A stretch of 64,000 nucleotides of DNA from CAYZJD01 sp964483455 (GTDB lineage Bacteria > Acidobacteriota > Terriglobia > Bryobacterales > Bryobacteraceae). This document shows positions 17,138 to 25,265 of the stretch, one piece after another (positions within the stretch are counted from its first letter, which is position 1; each line of letters begins with the position of its first letter). The stretch lies in NCBI GenBank assembly GCA_964483455.1, contig CAZACK010000009.1, positions 15,763 through 79,762 on the forward strand. The letters run 5' to 3'. The position numbers were made by a program, and so were the translations under genes. The notes below the pieces were generated by a model that was given only the letters and a program-made list of their open reading frames with translations, was not told the origin of the DNA and ran no database searches.

Positions 17138-17760
17138 CTACCCCAGGCGCGGTACTTCCCGGACGAAGAACCCCTTGATTTCATCCCACGACAACCGCGC
17201 CAGCAAGTCGGGCATGGGGTCCATTTCTGCGTCCGCGAAATACACCAGTGATTTCAGGAGATGGACGGTGTTGTAGCGAGTCCGGGCGTACTTCTGCTGG
17301 AAGAGGTCGAGGAGTTCCCGAAGCCGGACCTCCCTCGCCGCCGCATAGAGGTCTACGAAATCACGCTTGGTTCCCCGGCTCGCGATGGCGCTGAGCTTCA
17401 TGCAGGCGATATCGCGAGGATCGGCGACTTGAACGCCGAGGAACTTCCGGAGCGAAAACAGGAGCGGGTAGGCGTAGCCGAGGAAGCTGACTTTGACGCC
17501 TTGCACGACGGCGTGCAAAGTGTGAGGGCTCTTCGCCGTGACCGACAAGTCGCTGAATCCTTGGAGGCGCTGAAGCAGCGTTTCCTCGTCAAAGAGAAAT
17601 CGAGGTCAAGCGATCGGCGATGGCCCAACTGGAGAGCGAGGCCCGTCCCGCCGGCCAAATAGAATGCCGCGAGAACCGAAGCCTCCTCCAACTCCTTCAA
17701 GGTTCGCTCGACCGCCGGGCTGATCACTTCGCGATGCCACAGGTCGGATGTGTCTGTCAT
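17138..17760 (-). pseudogene. AbiEii/AbiGii-type nucleotidyltransferase toxin, frameshifted
   Basis: The first 50 residues read from 17760 are a typical AbiEii toxin N-terminus: AFYLAGGTGLALQLGHRRSL followed by DLDF, the nucleotidyltransferase GG and DxD motifs. After DLDF the frame loses homology, while the next frame continues it (LFDEETLLQRLQGFSDLSVT, then GVKVSFLGYAYPLLF, ADPRDIACMKLSAIASRGTKRDFVDLYAA) to a stop at 17138. A one-base loss near 17590-17602 explains this. The companion antitoxin upstream also has a nonsense codon, so true decay is more likely than a sequencing error. Family toxins block growth by transferring nucleotides and act in abortive infection. Confidence 0.85.
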
Positions 17761-17826
17761 GATGTACTCCGCTATTCGGCGGACGGCCTGCCCGCCGGAC
17801 GGTGTCCGTGAGACGCAAGGCCGAGG

Positions 17827-18093
17827 CTAGCCGGGCTGCTTGAGAGCAGCGACCTCTCCGGCGGGGATGCCGTAGACCAGCGTCCAGTGGTTCGCGGACC
17901 TGGGTGAGAGCCGGCGTTCGGCGCGAATCACTTCCCGGATCTGGTCCTCGGTAAAAACACCCCGCATCCAGGCGACCGCCGGCTCGTCGCCGTACTCCAG
18001 GACGCGAAAGATCGCCTATTCCGGGTACGCAACCGGATTGAAATCCGAAAGGTTCACGTCCCAGAACAGGGACTGCAAGTGCCCGTGGATCAT
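17827..18093 (-). pseudogene. DUF6922-like antitoxin partner of the AbiEii toxin, interrupted by TAG
   Basis: Read on the minus strand from ATG 18093: MIHGHLQSLFWDVNLSDFNP, VAYPE, then TAG at 18016-18018, then in the same frame AIFRVLEYGDEPAVAWMRG, VFTEDQIREVI and SPRSANHWTLVYGIPAGEV to TAG 17827. The pattern (LFWDV near the start, then RVLEYGD, a helix, and LSPRSANHW) matches the small proteins encoded upstream of AbiEii-type toxins. A single change of TAT or TAC to TAG accounts for the break. The 66-bp gap to the toxin and the gene order antitoxin-toxin are normal for the family. Confidence 0.75.
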
Positions 18094-18097
18094 AGGT

Positions 18098-18124
18098 AAA
18101 TGGGGATTGCGTAGCCTGTCACCG
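18098..18124 (-). repeat. Right inverted repeat flanking the AbiE cassette
   Basis: Reverse complement of the element at 17066 with two mismatches. The downstream gene on the minus strand (18119-20128) uses the TGA inside this repeat as its own stop codon, mirroring the arrangement on the left side. Confidence 0.85.
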
Positions 18125-20128
18125 TATTTCGAGGAGGAGGTGGGTGGCGAACTCGACTTCCAGCTTCGCCGCGGGTCCGGTCACCGTGCCCAGGTCCTTG
18201 CCGGCGGCGTAGTCGGTCACCCGGTAGCGCCGCGACTCCAGGCCGCGGAGCTCCACCGGCCCCTTGTACTGCTTCGCGAAGAACGCGTAGTACATCGCGC
18301 CGTCCTTGCGGATGGCGTGGGCCTCGGGCCGGTCGAAGCCGATGTCATATAGCGCGCCGAGATACTCGCCGCGCGAAAGCATCTTCGACTTGTAAAGGCC
18401 GATCCATTTCTCCCAATGCTTCTCGCGCGCCGGCGTGAGCTCGACCCTGGGATCCTTGCCGGCGCCCACCGGCCACGTGAAGTTCGTCCCGACTACACCG
18501 CCCACGCCGATGGTCGAGGCGAAGTCCTCGCCGCCGTCGGTCATTTCGACGTGATCTCCGAAGTAGGCCACCGTGTCGCCCAGCAACGCCTTCAGCGTCT
18601 TGCCTTTCGTGCGCACCTGCCACGAGCTGGTGGGGTCGGCGGCAACCGTCATGTTGAGAAACGGCATGGTGAAGAAGGAATACGACGTTCCGCACGGGCA
18701 GATCTCGACCAACGCATCGGGCTTCACGCTCAGGGCGGCCTCGTAGATCGCCTGGAAGAAGCCCGGCACGCCTTCCACCGATTCCTCGGGACGGGAATGG
18801 TTGTGCGCCTTGTTGTAACACGGCGGCGCCGCGTTCAGATACTGGCCGTCGATCTTGAGGCCATCGAAGCCCCAGTCGCGCAGCGCCTGGATGGTCAGCT
18901 TGCGCGCGTCCTCGCGCACCGGCGGGTAGGCCGGGCAGAGATAGAACGCGTCCCACCACGAGATCTTCTGCCGGGAGCCGTCGGCGTTCAGGAGAAGCTG
19001 CTCGGGATGCTTGCGGATCAGGTCCGTGCCGGGATCCACCGACATCGGCGCCCACCAGAGCTGCGCCTTGAAGCCCTCGGCGTGGATGCGATCGGTCATC
19101 CGCTTCACATCCGCGGCGCCTCCGGGGAACTTCTTCGGATTGACGTACCAGTCGCCCTCGGCCGTTTGCCATCCGTCGTCGAGCGTCACCCAGCGAAATC
19201 CGAGCTTCTTGACGATCGGAAACGTGCCGTACACCTGCTTTTCGGTGAAATTGCGACCGTAGCCCCAGGCGCACCAGATCGGCTCGAAGGCGTCGTTCGG
19301 GGCCTTGGGAATCTTCACGCCTTGCGCAACCATAAAGCGACGGTATTCCACGAGCGTCGCGAAGTAGTCGCCCCGATGGGCGGTGACGAACGTGCGGAAT
19401 GTCTTCAAGCTCTCGCCGGGCGGGAGCGTCCGGTTGACCTTGTACGTCACCGCGACGGCGGCGTGCCGCGCGTCCGGCATCGTGACTGGAAGCAAGACCT
19501 GCTTCGGAACCGGTTCGACATGCCCCACGCCGATCCCGGCGTCTCTCCGCCAGACGTCGGCCACCGGGGTGCCGCCGCCGTAGTCCGTGCCGTTCATGCC
19601 GAGGAAATTCTCCTGGCGGAAACCAGGTTTCAGCGGCAGCACCCAATCGGGGCGGTTTTCGTATGAGCCGGGCTGATACGACCAGAACGCGGGATCGCCG
19701 CCTCCTGGCGATGCGTCGATCGAATAGGCGTGGCTGGTCCAGCTTTCGACCGCCAGCGGCGAGAATCCGGTATTGGTGTACGTGACATCGAACACCAGCG
19801 TCGAGGGGAACGCGGGATCGGCGGTGACGGCGACTTGCTTGCGAATCCCCTGCGCCTCGCCGCTGAACAGGAAGCGCCGGCCCTCCTGGCTGTGGGAAAC
19901 GAGGTTGAAGTCGCGGACCTCGCGGCCGTCGGCGCGCAGGTACTCCGTAGGGGCGAACGGTCCGAGCGCCGTCTCGTCGCCTTCGAATTTCAGGACGGCG
20001 CGGCTGTGCATCCGCTTGTCGAACTCAACCGCGATGCGGTTGTTGTCCGCGCGAGTCTCCCGCCCGGACGGCGCGCAGGAGGAAAGAAGGAGCGGCAGGA
20101 CCAGCAGGCCAAGATGTCTCCGGAGCAT
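18119..20128 (-). CDS. Alpha-galactosidase-like glycoside hydrolase (GH27/GH36 clan), lipoprotein
   Basis: The 669-residue protein has a lipoprotein signal with lipobox (LLVLPLLLSSC), so it is probably anchored in the envelope. The N-terminal half is a beta-sandwich; the barrel follows: FRWVTLDDGWQTAEGDWYVN, KRMTDRIHAEGFKAQLWWAP, the nucleophile in WGFDGLKIDGQYL (about D428) and the acid/base candidate in TVAADPTSSWQVR (about D498), all standard positions for clan GH-D. It should release alpha-linked galactose or a related sugar outside the cytoplasm. Its stop codon lies in the inverted repeat at 18098-18124. A CTGGAA-type ribosome site is not clear; GAAAAT lies six bases before the ATG. Confidence 0.85.
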   Translation of the reverse strand: MLRRHLGLLVLPLLLSSCAPSGRETRADNNRIAVEFDKRMHSRAVLKFEGDETALGPFAPTEYLRADGREVRDFNLVSHSQEGRRFLFSGEAQGIRKQVAVTADPAFPSTLVFDVTYTNTGFSPLAVESWTSHAYSIDASPGGGDPAFWSYQPGSYENRPDWVLPLKPGFRQENFLGMNGTDYGGGTPVADVWRRDAGIGVGHVEPVPKQVLLPVTMPDARHAAVAVTYKVNRTLPPGESLKTFRTFVTAHRGDYFATLVEYRRFMVAQGVKIPKAPNDAFEPIWCAWGYGRNFTEKQVYGTFPIVKKLGFRWVTLDDGWQTAEGDWYVNPKKFPGGAADVKRMTDRIHAEGFKAQLWWAPMSVDPGTDLIRKHPEQLLLNADGSRQKISWWDAFYLCPAYPPVREDARKLTIQALRDWGFDGLKIDGQYLNAAPPCYNKAHNHSRPEESVEGVPGFFQAIYEAALSVKPDALVEICPCGTSYSFFTMPFLNMTVAADPTSSWQVRTKGKTLKALLGDTVAYFGDHVEMTDGGEDFASTIGVGGVVGTNFTWPVGAGKDPRVELTPAREKHWEKWIGLYKSKMLSRGEYLGALYDIGFDRPEAHAIRKDGAMYYAFFAKQYKGPVELRGLESRRYRVTDYAAGKDLGTVTGPAAKLEVEFATHLLLEIR

Positions 20129-20172
20129 GCCCGGATTTTCTCACAACGAGGGGCAGGCCTGATTCCCGGCTG

Positions 20173-20571
20173 CTACAAGGTCCCCGCGTGCCGCTTCAGA
20201 ATCTGGGGAAGATTCTGCGAAAAGGCCGACCGGGCCATGACGATATCGCAGCCGGCTTCGTGGGCCTTCTGCTTCAGCTCACCCTGCACGTGGGACACGA
20301 AACCGATCAGGCTGATCTTCTTCAGTTCCGGCGTCGCCTTCAGCCTGGAAATCAGATTCAGCGGGTGGACGCCGTGGATGTTCAGGTCGAAAATGATCAA
20401 CGACGGCTTGGAGTGCGCCTTCTCGAGCAGTGTCTGTTCGTCTTTGACGAACTCCACCTGCATGCCTGCTCGCTTCGCCACGTCGTTGATCTTGACAGTG
20501 AAGAACAGGTCGCTGACCACAGCCAGAAGCTTCTTGTTCGGGTGCTTGTGCATAGAGTCCAGCAAATGCAC
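20173..20571 (-). CDS. Response-regulator-receiver-like single-domain protein
   Basis: A 132-residue protein with the alternating strand-helix pattern of CheY: KKLLAVVSDLFFTVKINDVA (one acidic residue where CheY has a pair), the central strand PSLIIFDLNIHG with the candidate phospho-aspartate, KKISLIGFVSHVQ (serine where Thr/Ser is expected) and CDIVMARSAFSQNLPQIL, where the usual lysine is arginine. The missing lysine and reduced acidic pocket suggest a pseudo-receiver. The track of starts is unclear: GTG 20571, TTG 20565 (five bases after GGAGG) or ATG 20553 are all possible. No histidine kinase is nearby. Confidence 0.72.
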   Translation of the reverse strand: MHLLDSMHKHPNKKLLAVVSDLFFTVKINDVAKRAGMQVEFVKDEQTLLEKAHSKPSLIIFDLNIHGVHPLNLISRLKATPELKKISLIGFVSHVQGELKQKAHEAGCDIVMARSAFSQNLPQILKRHAGTL

Positions 20572-20645
20572 CTCCGACTGGAGGAATCTGCCTGTCAGGG
20601 CGCCAGTCTGTCTCCGAGTGCCAATGCTGGAAGGGAAATACGATC

Positions 20646-21716
20646 TTACTCGGTTCTCACGGGGGAGCGCAACCGGAGGGCGCGGACAAGGTCACGGAAG
20701 GCCGCGATCGACAAGACGGCGCCAAAGCTCAGCAGCGTGCAGTACACGGCGCCCCAGTAGAATTGCACGGGCCGGCCGAGGACGGAAAATGCGAGCAGAT
20801 AGACCCCGACCGTCAGTAGAAGCCGGAGCGCGATGGGGTTCGTCCAACCCACCAGGCCGAACAGCGCGATTGGCAGGTAGAGCGCCGTGACCCAAAGCGG
20901 TCCGCCGAGAAAAAGGCCTTGCCGGGTGGCGGTGAGGATGAAGCGCAGTCCGCCGAACCGGATCCAGGCCTCGCGCCAGGGCGCCTCCAGATCGGTGGCC
21001 CTCATCCTCGGCACAACCTCCGAGGCGTGCCAGCCGAAGTACGCGGCGTAGGCCGCCAGCCCAACCAGCAGGAAGGCGAGTTCCGGTTTGCGTTTCTGCC
21101 GGTGAGCCAGCCAGACGCTGATGAGCACGTAGGGCAGGGCCAGTTCCCGGAAGAACAGCGCCAGCAGAGCCGCGGTCGCCCCCACGCGCCACCAGCCGAG
21201 GCAGTAGGCCGCGGCGGAAAACACGATCAGCACCCCGGCCCACACTTCGGCATACATGGTCCCACCCGGCATGAAGGACGGGAATGAAGCAAGCATGAGC
21301 GGCACCAGAGCCGCTCCGGCCGCCGTCCGCCCGTCGCGGACCATCGCCGCGAAGGCCAGGACGATGGCGGCGCCGGCCGGCACGAGCAGGAGAAACCACG
21401 CCCAGCCAGAAGACGGAAGGCGCGCGATCAGGCTCAGGTGCAGCGGCGTCCGCCAGTTGAGGACCGAGCGGGTCTGGTAGCCGCGAGACTGCAACTCGGC
21501 GCCCATCGCGGCGTAGTAGCCTTCGCCTCCCCGAATGCGCCGGGCGACGGCCTCATAATATGCCACATCGCCCCCGCGGCGTCCGGCGCCAGTCCAGGGT
21601 TCCCCTCCGGACACAGTCAGGCAGCACCCCAGCGCCAGACCGAGACAGCCCAGCACGACGCCCGCCTGACGTTGAGTCAGGGAACGGTATCGCGTGACTA
21701 CATCAGAACTCACCAT
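20646..21716 (-). CDS. Polytopic membrane protein, GT-C glycosyltransferase-like
   Basis: The frame is open from 21776, but the first 20 residues are a translated palindromic repeat; ATG 21716 is the likely start, giving 356 residues. There are about 9-10 hydrophobic segments. The first large exported loop has the pattern of GT-C (mannosyltransferase/PMT-like) proteins: RGGDVAYYEAVARRIRGGEG with the acidic residue just after the first membrane helix, then GYQTRSVLNWRTPLHL. These use polyprenyl-phosphate sugars outside the membrane. The polyprenyl-phosphate mannose synthase-like GT2 gene lies nearby in the opposite orientation, which fits a shared lipid-linked sugar pathway. Confidence 0.68.
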   Translation of the reverse strand: MVSSDVVTRYRSLTQRQAGVVLGCLGLALGCCLTVSGGEPWTGAGRRGGDVAYYEAVARRIRGGEGYYAAMGAELQSRGYQTRSVLNWRTPLHLSLIARLPSSGWAWFLLLVPAGAAIVLAFAAMVRDGRTAAGAALVPLMLASFPSFMPGGTMYAEVWAGVLIVFSAAAYCLGWWRVGATAALLALFFRELALPYVLISVWLAHRQKRKPELAFLLVGLAAYAAYFGWHASEVVPRMRATDLEAPWREAWIRFGGLRFILTATRQGLFLGGPLWVTALYLPIALFGLVGWTNPIALRLLLTVGVYLLAFSVLGRPVQFYWGAVYCTLLSFGAVLSIAAFRDLVRALRLRSPVRTE

Positions 21717-22211
21717 GAACACAGGCCTCCGGCAGGTGGGGCAGGTCCCCGACCTGCCATTAAAACAAATGCCCACCGAAGGCGCACCTTCTTCTTGCTG
21801 TTAGCTTCTTGCTGTTTGCCTCTTGCTTCTCCCTTCAGACTTTGCAGGCCGAAGGACTGCCACCGGAGCGTGCTCCGCGCGCGAGGGCCGGGCATGCCCG
21901 GCCCTCGCGCGGTTTTTTCGAGGGAGAGGTTCGAAGGCCTGTTGCCGGTGCTCCGGCGAGATGGCGATGACACGATCTACAGTTTCGACCAGCGTTCTCC
22001 GTCTCTCGAGCGTGGTCCCACAGGAGGACCTTCCGCCGCGACCGGATGAAGGCATCGACGTAGCGGTGCAAGCGGGACGGTGAATGCAGTGTGGAACTGC
22101 GTTACGATGGCGGACTGGAAATGCGAGTCGCGGGGGTAATTCGCTGGGGTGCTTTCCTCGGGGGAATCGCACGGATTGCCACCCGCTATGGAGGCCGCGC
22201 CTAGAACAGCC
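21717..22211. other. Intergenic region of 495 bp with repeats, no gene seen
   Basis: Between two divergently transcribed genes. It holds a copy of the GGGGCAGGT...ACCTGCC repeat (21730-21757), a purine/pyrimidine-biased tract (CTTCTTGCTG, CTTCTTGCTGTTTGCCTC) at 21785-21830 resembling one at 41620-41650, and a very strong palindrome with a T-run at 21878-21918. From 21920 to 22211 nothing convincing is seen. Confidence 0.6.
21878..21918 (+). terminator. Rho-independent terminator-like hairpin with T6
   Basis: A perfect 34-bp palindrome (21878-21911, 17-bp arms, centre GCATGC) followed by G and six T at 21913-21918 on the plus strand. No plus-strand gene ends upstream; the nearest genes are divergent. 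It is a palindromic repeat that looks like a terminator, or it ends an unannotated plus-strand transcript. Confidence 0.6.
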
Positions 22212-22904
22212 ATGAATCGAGTCGACCTGTCAGTGGTCATCCCCGCACTCAACGAGCGAGAAAACCTCGAGAGGCTGATTCCTGCGATCCAGCAGGTAAC
22301 CGGCGAATTGGGGATCGCCTCGGAGATTATCGTCGTCGACGGGCCTTCGCGGGACGGCACCTCGGAGGCGGCGGCGCGGCTCGGGGCGCGCGTCGTCAAG
22401 CAAACCGAGCGGGGCTACGGCGGCGCGCTTTTGGCCGGCTTCGAGATCGCAGCCGCTCCACACATCCTAACGATGGACGCCGACCTTTCCCACCCGGCAG
22501 CGTTCATTCGCGACCTCTGGACGCGCCGCGACGAGGCCGACCTGCTGATCGCCTCGCGCTACGTGCCGGGGGGCGGGGCGACCGTGGGCGCCTTCCGCCG
22601 TATCCTCAGCCTGGTCCTCAACGTGGTGTACCGGATCGTGCTGCAACTTCCGGTGCGGGACCTTTCCAGTGGCTTCCGGCTGTACCGGCGGGACGAGCTG
22701 CGGCGTCTGAAGCTGGAGTCGCGCGACTTCGACGTGCAGGAGGAAATTCTCGTTCGAGGCCACAACCGGGGCTGGCGGATCCGCGAGGTCGCCTTCCACT
22801 ACATGCCGCGCGAGGCCGGGTCTTCCCACGTACGGCTGCTGCAATTCGGGTGGGCGTATCTGAAGACCCTGGTGAAGATGTGGCGCCTGCGGTTCCTTGG
22901 CTGA
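22212..22904 (+). CDS. Family 2 glycosyltransferase, polyprenyl-phosphate sugar synthase (DPM1-like)
   Basis: ATG 22212 gives 230 residues beginning directly with the GT-A fold: VDLSVVIPALNERENLERLI, SEIIVVDGPSRDGTSEAA, then the metal-binding MDADLSHP (about residues 87-90) and DLSSGFRLYRRDELRRL. The GF-RL acceptor motif and the absence of large C-terminal membrane helices match dolichyl/polyprenyl-phosphate mannose or glucose synthases. The product would feed GT-C enzymes such as the one encoded at 20646-21716. The open frame upstream from GTG 22149 is not conserved-looking. Confidence 0.88.
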   Translation: MNRVDLSVVIPALNERENLERLIPAIQQVTGELGIASEIIVVDGPSRDGTSEAAARLGARVVKQTERGYGGALLAGFEIAAAPHILTMDADLSHPAAFIRDLWTRRDEADLLIASRYVPGGGATVGAFRRILSLVLNVVYRIVLQLPVRDLSSGFRLYRRDELRRLKLESRDFDVQEEILVRGHNRGWRIREVAFHYMPREAGSSHVRLLQFGWAYLKTLVKMWRLRFLG

Positions 22905-22917
22905 TGGGCCGGCTCCG

Positions 22918-22937
22918 GCGCGGAGCATGCTCCGCGC
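22918..22937. repeat. 20-bp perfect palindrome between convergent genes
   Basis: GCGCGGAGCATGCTCCGCGC sits 13 bp after the glycosyltransferase stop and 21 bp before the stop of the converging kinase-like gene. It may act as a two-way transcript end; no T-run is present. It shares the GCATGC centre with the palindrome at 21878. Confidence 0.6.
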
Positions 22938-22958
22938 ATGGCAACGCTCCGCGCCGCT

Positions 22959-23384
22959 CTACCAGACCACCACCACCCTGTCAAAGCCTTCCTCCACCGT
23001 CGGCGGCACGAGCTTCGCCGCCATCCGCTCCAGCACCTCGTCGGGAACGACGCGGTTGCGGCGGCGGTTGCGCTCGCGGCACACCTCCAGCGGCACGTCG
23101 AAAAAAATCGCCTCGACGTCGCAGCCGTAAATCTCGGCCAGCTTCAGGTACGGCCGGCGCTCCCAGCGCGTCAGGTGCGTGGCGTCGATGTAAGTCACCG
23201 GCTGGCCGATCGCCAGCCGCTGCTTCAGCAGGTATCGAAGCGTGGCGAACACCTTGCGGTGAATGGTCTGGTCGGTTTCGTCGCCGGCCAGCAGCAGCCG
23301 CACCGCATCGGAAGACAGCGCGACGATCCCCCGGTCCCGGAGATAGCTCGACTTGCCGGATCCGGGCAGGCCGACCAGAATCAC
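22959..23384 (-). CDS. P-loop kinase-like ATPase (AAA/zeta-toxin/polynucleotide-kinase type)
   Basis: The 141-residue protein is a compact P-loop NTPase: Walker A in ILVGLPGSGKSSYLRDRG at the very start, ALSSDAVRLLLAGDE, then VTYIDATHLTRWERRPYLKL (a Walker-B-like strand), and a lid with CRERNRRRNRVVPDEV. This matches small nucleoside/polynucleotide kinase-like proteins with unknown substrate. The start is GTG 23384 in this reading, 16 bp after the acyl-CoA dehydrogenase stop; a start inside that gene cannot be excluded. It is the last gene of the fad operon by position. Confidence 0.75.
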   Translation of the reverse strand: MILVGLPGSGKSSYLRDRGIVALSSDAVRLLLAGDETDQTIHRKVFATLRYLLKQRLAIGQPVTYIDATHLTRWERRPYLKLAEIYGCDVEAIFFDVPLEVCRERNRRRNRVVPDEVLERMAAKLVPPTVEEGFDRVVVVW

Positions 23385-23400
23385 GATCTTCGGCCGGGAA

Positions 23401-25167
23401 TCAGACGACGTAGCGCTCCGCCTCCAGCAGCCGCCCGGCGATTCGCCGCCGCAGCGCGATCACATCGGCCGGCTCGAACTTGCTAAACCGCCGCAGAACC
23501 GCCAGTTGCGTCCGAAGCGCGTCGCCCTCGGCGCAGGCGGCCAGCACCGATCGCGCCGTCGCCTCGATCTGCTCCATCGCCTCTTGCGAGAAAACCGCGC
23601 ACATCTCCGCAGCCTGCTCGCCGCGCCCCCGCGCCGCCAGCTTCTCCGCCCTCAGCCGGCAGGACTCCAGGGCGAATGCGTTCATCGCCATGTCGGTGAT
23701 CCCGGCCAGAATCTCCTGCTGATCCTCGAGCGCCGCCAGGTATCTCTGGTAGGCGGCGCCCATGCACAACAGCACGATCTTCTTCGCGTTGGCCGCCGGC
23801 CCGGCCCCGCCGGCCTCGGCCGCCGCCGGTCCGCTGAGAATCTCCGTCTGGAGCTTCTTCACCGCCTCCACCAGCGGAAGCTGGCCCCGCATCGCCCGCT
23901 TCAGCAGCATCCCGGTGGCCAGCAGCCGGTTGATCTCGTTCGTGCCCTCGAAAATCCGGTTGATGCGCGAATCACGGTAGGCGCGCTCGACCGCGTAGTC
24001 CTGGTGATACCCGTAGCCGCCGTGGATCTGTACGCCTTCGTCAACCACGTAGTCGAGCATCTCCGAGGCGAACACCTTGACGAAGGAACACTCCGCGGCG
24101 AATTCCTCGATCGCCTTCATCTCCGTCTGCGCGGCGTCGGCCTGGTCCCAGGAGAAACCGGCCAGCAGGCCCTGGATCATGCCCGCCACCCGGTAGCTCA
24201 TGGTCTCGGCGGCGAAAATGCGGATCGCCATCTCGGCCAACTTGTGCCGGATCATACCGAACTCGGCGATGGCTTTGCCGAACGCCTTGCGCTCTTTGGC
24301 GTAGCGCAGTGAGGCGGCCAGCACGTCTTTGGCCCCGCCCACCGCGAATGCGCCGAGCTTCAGCCGCCCGATGTTGAGGATGTTGAAGGCAATGACGTGC
24401 CCGCGCCCGATTTCTCCGAGCACGTTCTCCACCGGCACGCGCACGTTGTCGAGATAGAGCGCGGTGGTCGAGCTGCCCTTGATTCCCATCTTCTTTTCCT
24501 CGGCGCCGCAGGAGACGCCGGGGAAGGCGCGCTCCACCAGAAACGCCGTGAACTTCTCTCCATCCACCTTGGCGAACACCGTGAACAGATCGGCGGCGCC
24601 GCCGTTGGTGATCCACATCTTCTGCCCGTTGAGCACGTAGTGCGTGCCGTCCGGGCTGAGGTCGGCGCGGGTCCGCGCGGCCAGCGCGTCCGACCCCGCG
24701 TGCGCCTCGCTCAGGCAGTAGGCGCCGATCATCTCGCCGGAGGCCAGCTTCGGCAGGTAGCGCCGCTTCTGCTCCTCGGTGCCGAACAGCAGCACCGGCA
24801 GCGTGCCGATGCCGCTGTGCGCGCCGTGCCAGGCGGCGTAGGAGCCATCGTGCGCCAGATGCTCGGCCACGATCATCGCCGAGACGAGATCGAGTTCCAT
24901 GCCGCCGTAGCGCTCGGGAACCGTCACCGCCGTCAGGCCAAGCTCCGCCGACTTGCGCAGGAGCGCCGCGCCCACCCCCGGCTCCTGGCGCTGGAGCGCT
25001 TCAAGCTTCGGCGCCACCTCGCTCGCCCAGAATTCCTCAGTGGCGCGGGCGATCGCCTGGTGTTCCTCGGTGAAATCGTCCGGGGTGAAGATCTCCTCCG
25101 GGGCGCGCGTTTCAAGGAGAAAGGCCCCGCCCTTCGTCTTCGGAAGTTCCGCTGCTGTTGCGGCCAT
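23401..25167 (-). CDS. fadE: Acyl-CoA dehydrogenase, FadE type
   Basis: The 588-residue protein oxidises acyl-CoA to enoyl-CoA with FAD. Visible are the FAD-binding AYCLSEAHAGSDALAART and MWITNGGAADLFTVFAKV, the substrate loop KMGIKGSSTTALYLDNVRVP, and the catalytic base in RINRIFEGTNEINRLL. About 170 residues follow the core, a helical extension typical of the Bacillus FadE (YusJ) type. It is the third gene of a minus-strand fadN-fadA-fadE operon; a 98-bp gap with a hairpin repeat separates it from fadA. Confidence 0.95.
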   Translation of the reverse strand: MAATAAELPKTKGGAFLLETRAPEEIFTPDDFTEEHQAIARATEEFWASEVAPKLEALQRQEPGVGAALLRKSAELGLTAVTVPERYGGMELDLVSAMIVAEHLAHDGSYAAWHGAHSGIGTLPVLLFGTEEQKRRYLPKLASGEMIGAYCLSEAHAGSDALAARTRADLSPDGTHYVLNGQKMWITNGGAADLFTVFAKVDGEKFTAFLVERAFPGVSCGAEEKKMGIKGSSTTALYLDNVRVPVENVLGEIGRGHVIAFNILNIGRLKLGAFAVGGAKDVLAASLRYAKERKAFGKAIAEFGMIRHKLAEMAIRIFAAETMSYRVAGMIQGLLAGFSWDQADAAQTEMKAIEEFAAECSFVKVFASEMLDYVVDEGVQIHGGYGYHQDYAVERAYRDSRINRIFEGTNEINRLLATGMLLKRAMRGQLPLVEAVKKLQTEILSGPAAAEAGGAGPAANAKKIVLLCMGAAYQRYLAALEDQQEILAGITDMAMNAFALESCRLRAEKLAARGRGEQAAEMCAVFSQEAMEQIEATARSVLAACAEGDALRTQLAVLRRFSKFEPADVIALRRRIAGRLLEAERYVV

Positions 25168-25185
25168 GCTTTAGTTACCCCAGGT

Positions 25186-25255
25186 CCGCTCCCTGGCGGT
25201 CGCGGCTCGGTGCGAGGCGTGCCACCGACACCGAGCCGCGACCGTCAGGGAGCGG
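25186..25255. repeat. Long imperfect inverted repeat between fadA and fadE
   Basis: Arms at 25186-25212 and 25229-25255 pair nearly completely: one arm contains CGCTCCCTGGCGGTCGCGGC, the other GCCGCGACCGTCAGGGAGCG; the loop is about 16 nt. The element is of the kind seen as repeated palindromes in Solibacter-type genomes and could stabilise or attenuate the fad transcript. Confidence 0.8.
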
Positions 25256-25265
25256 ATGATTTGCG

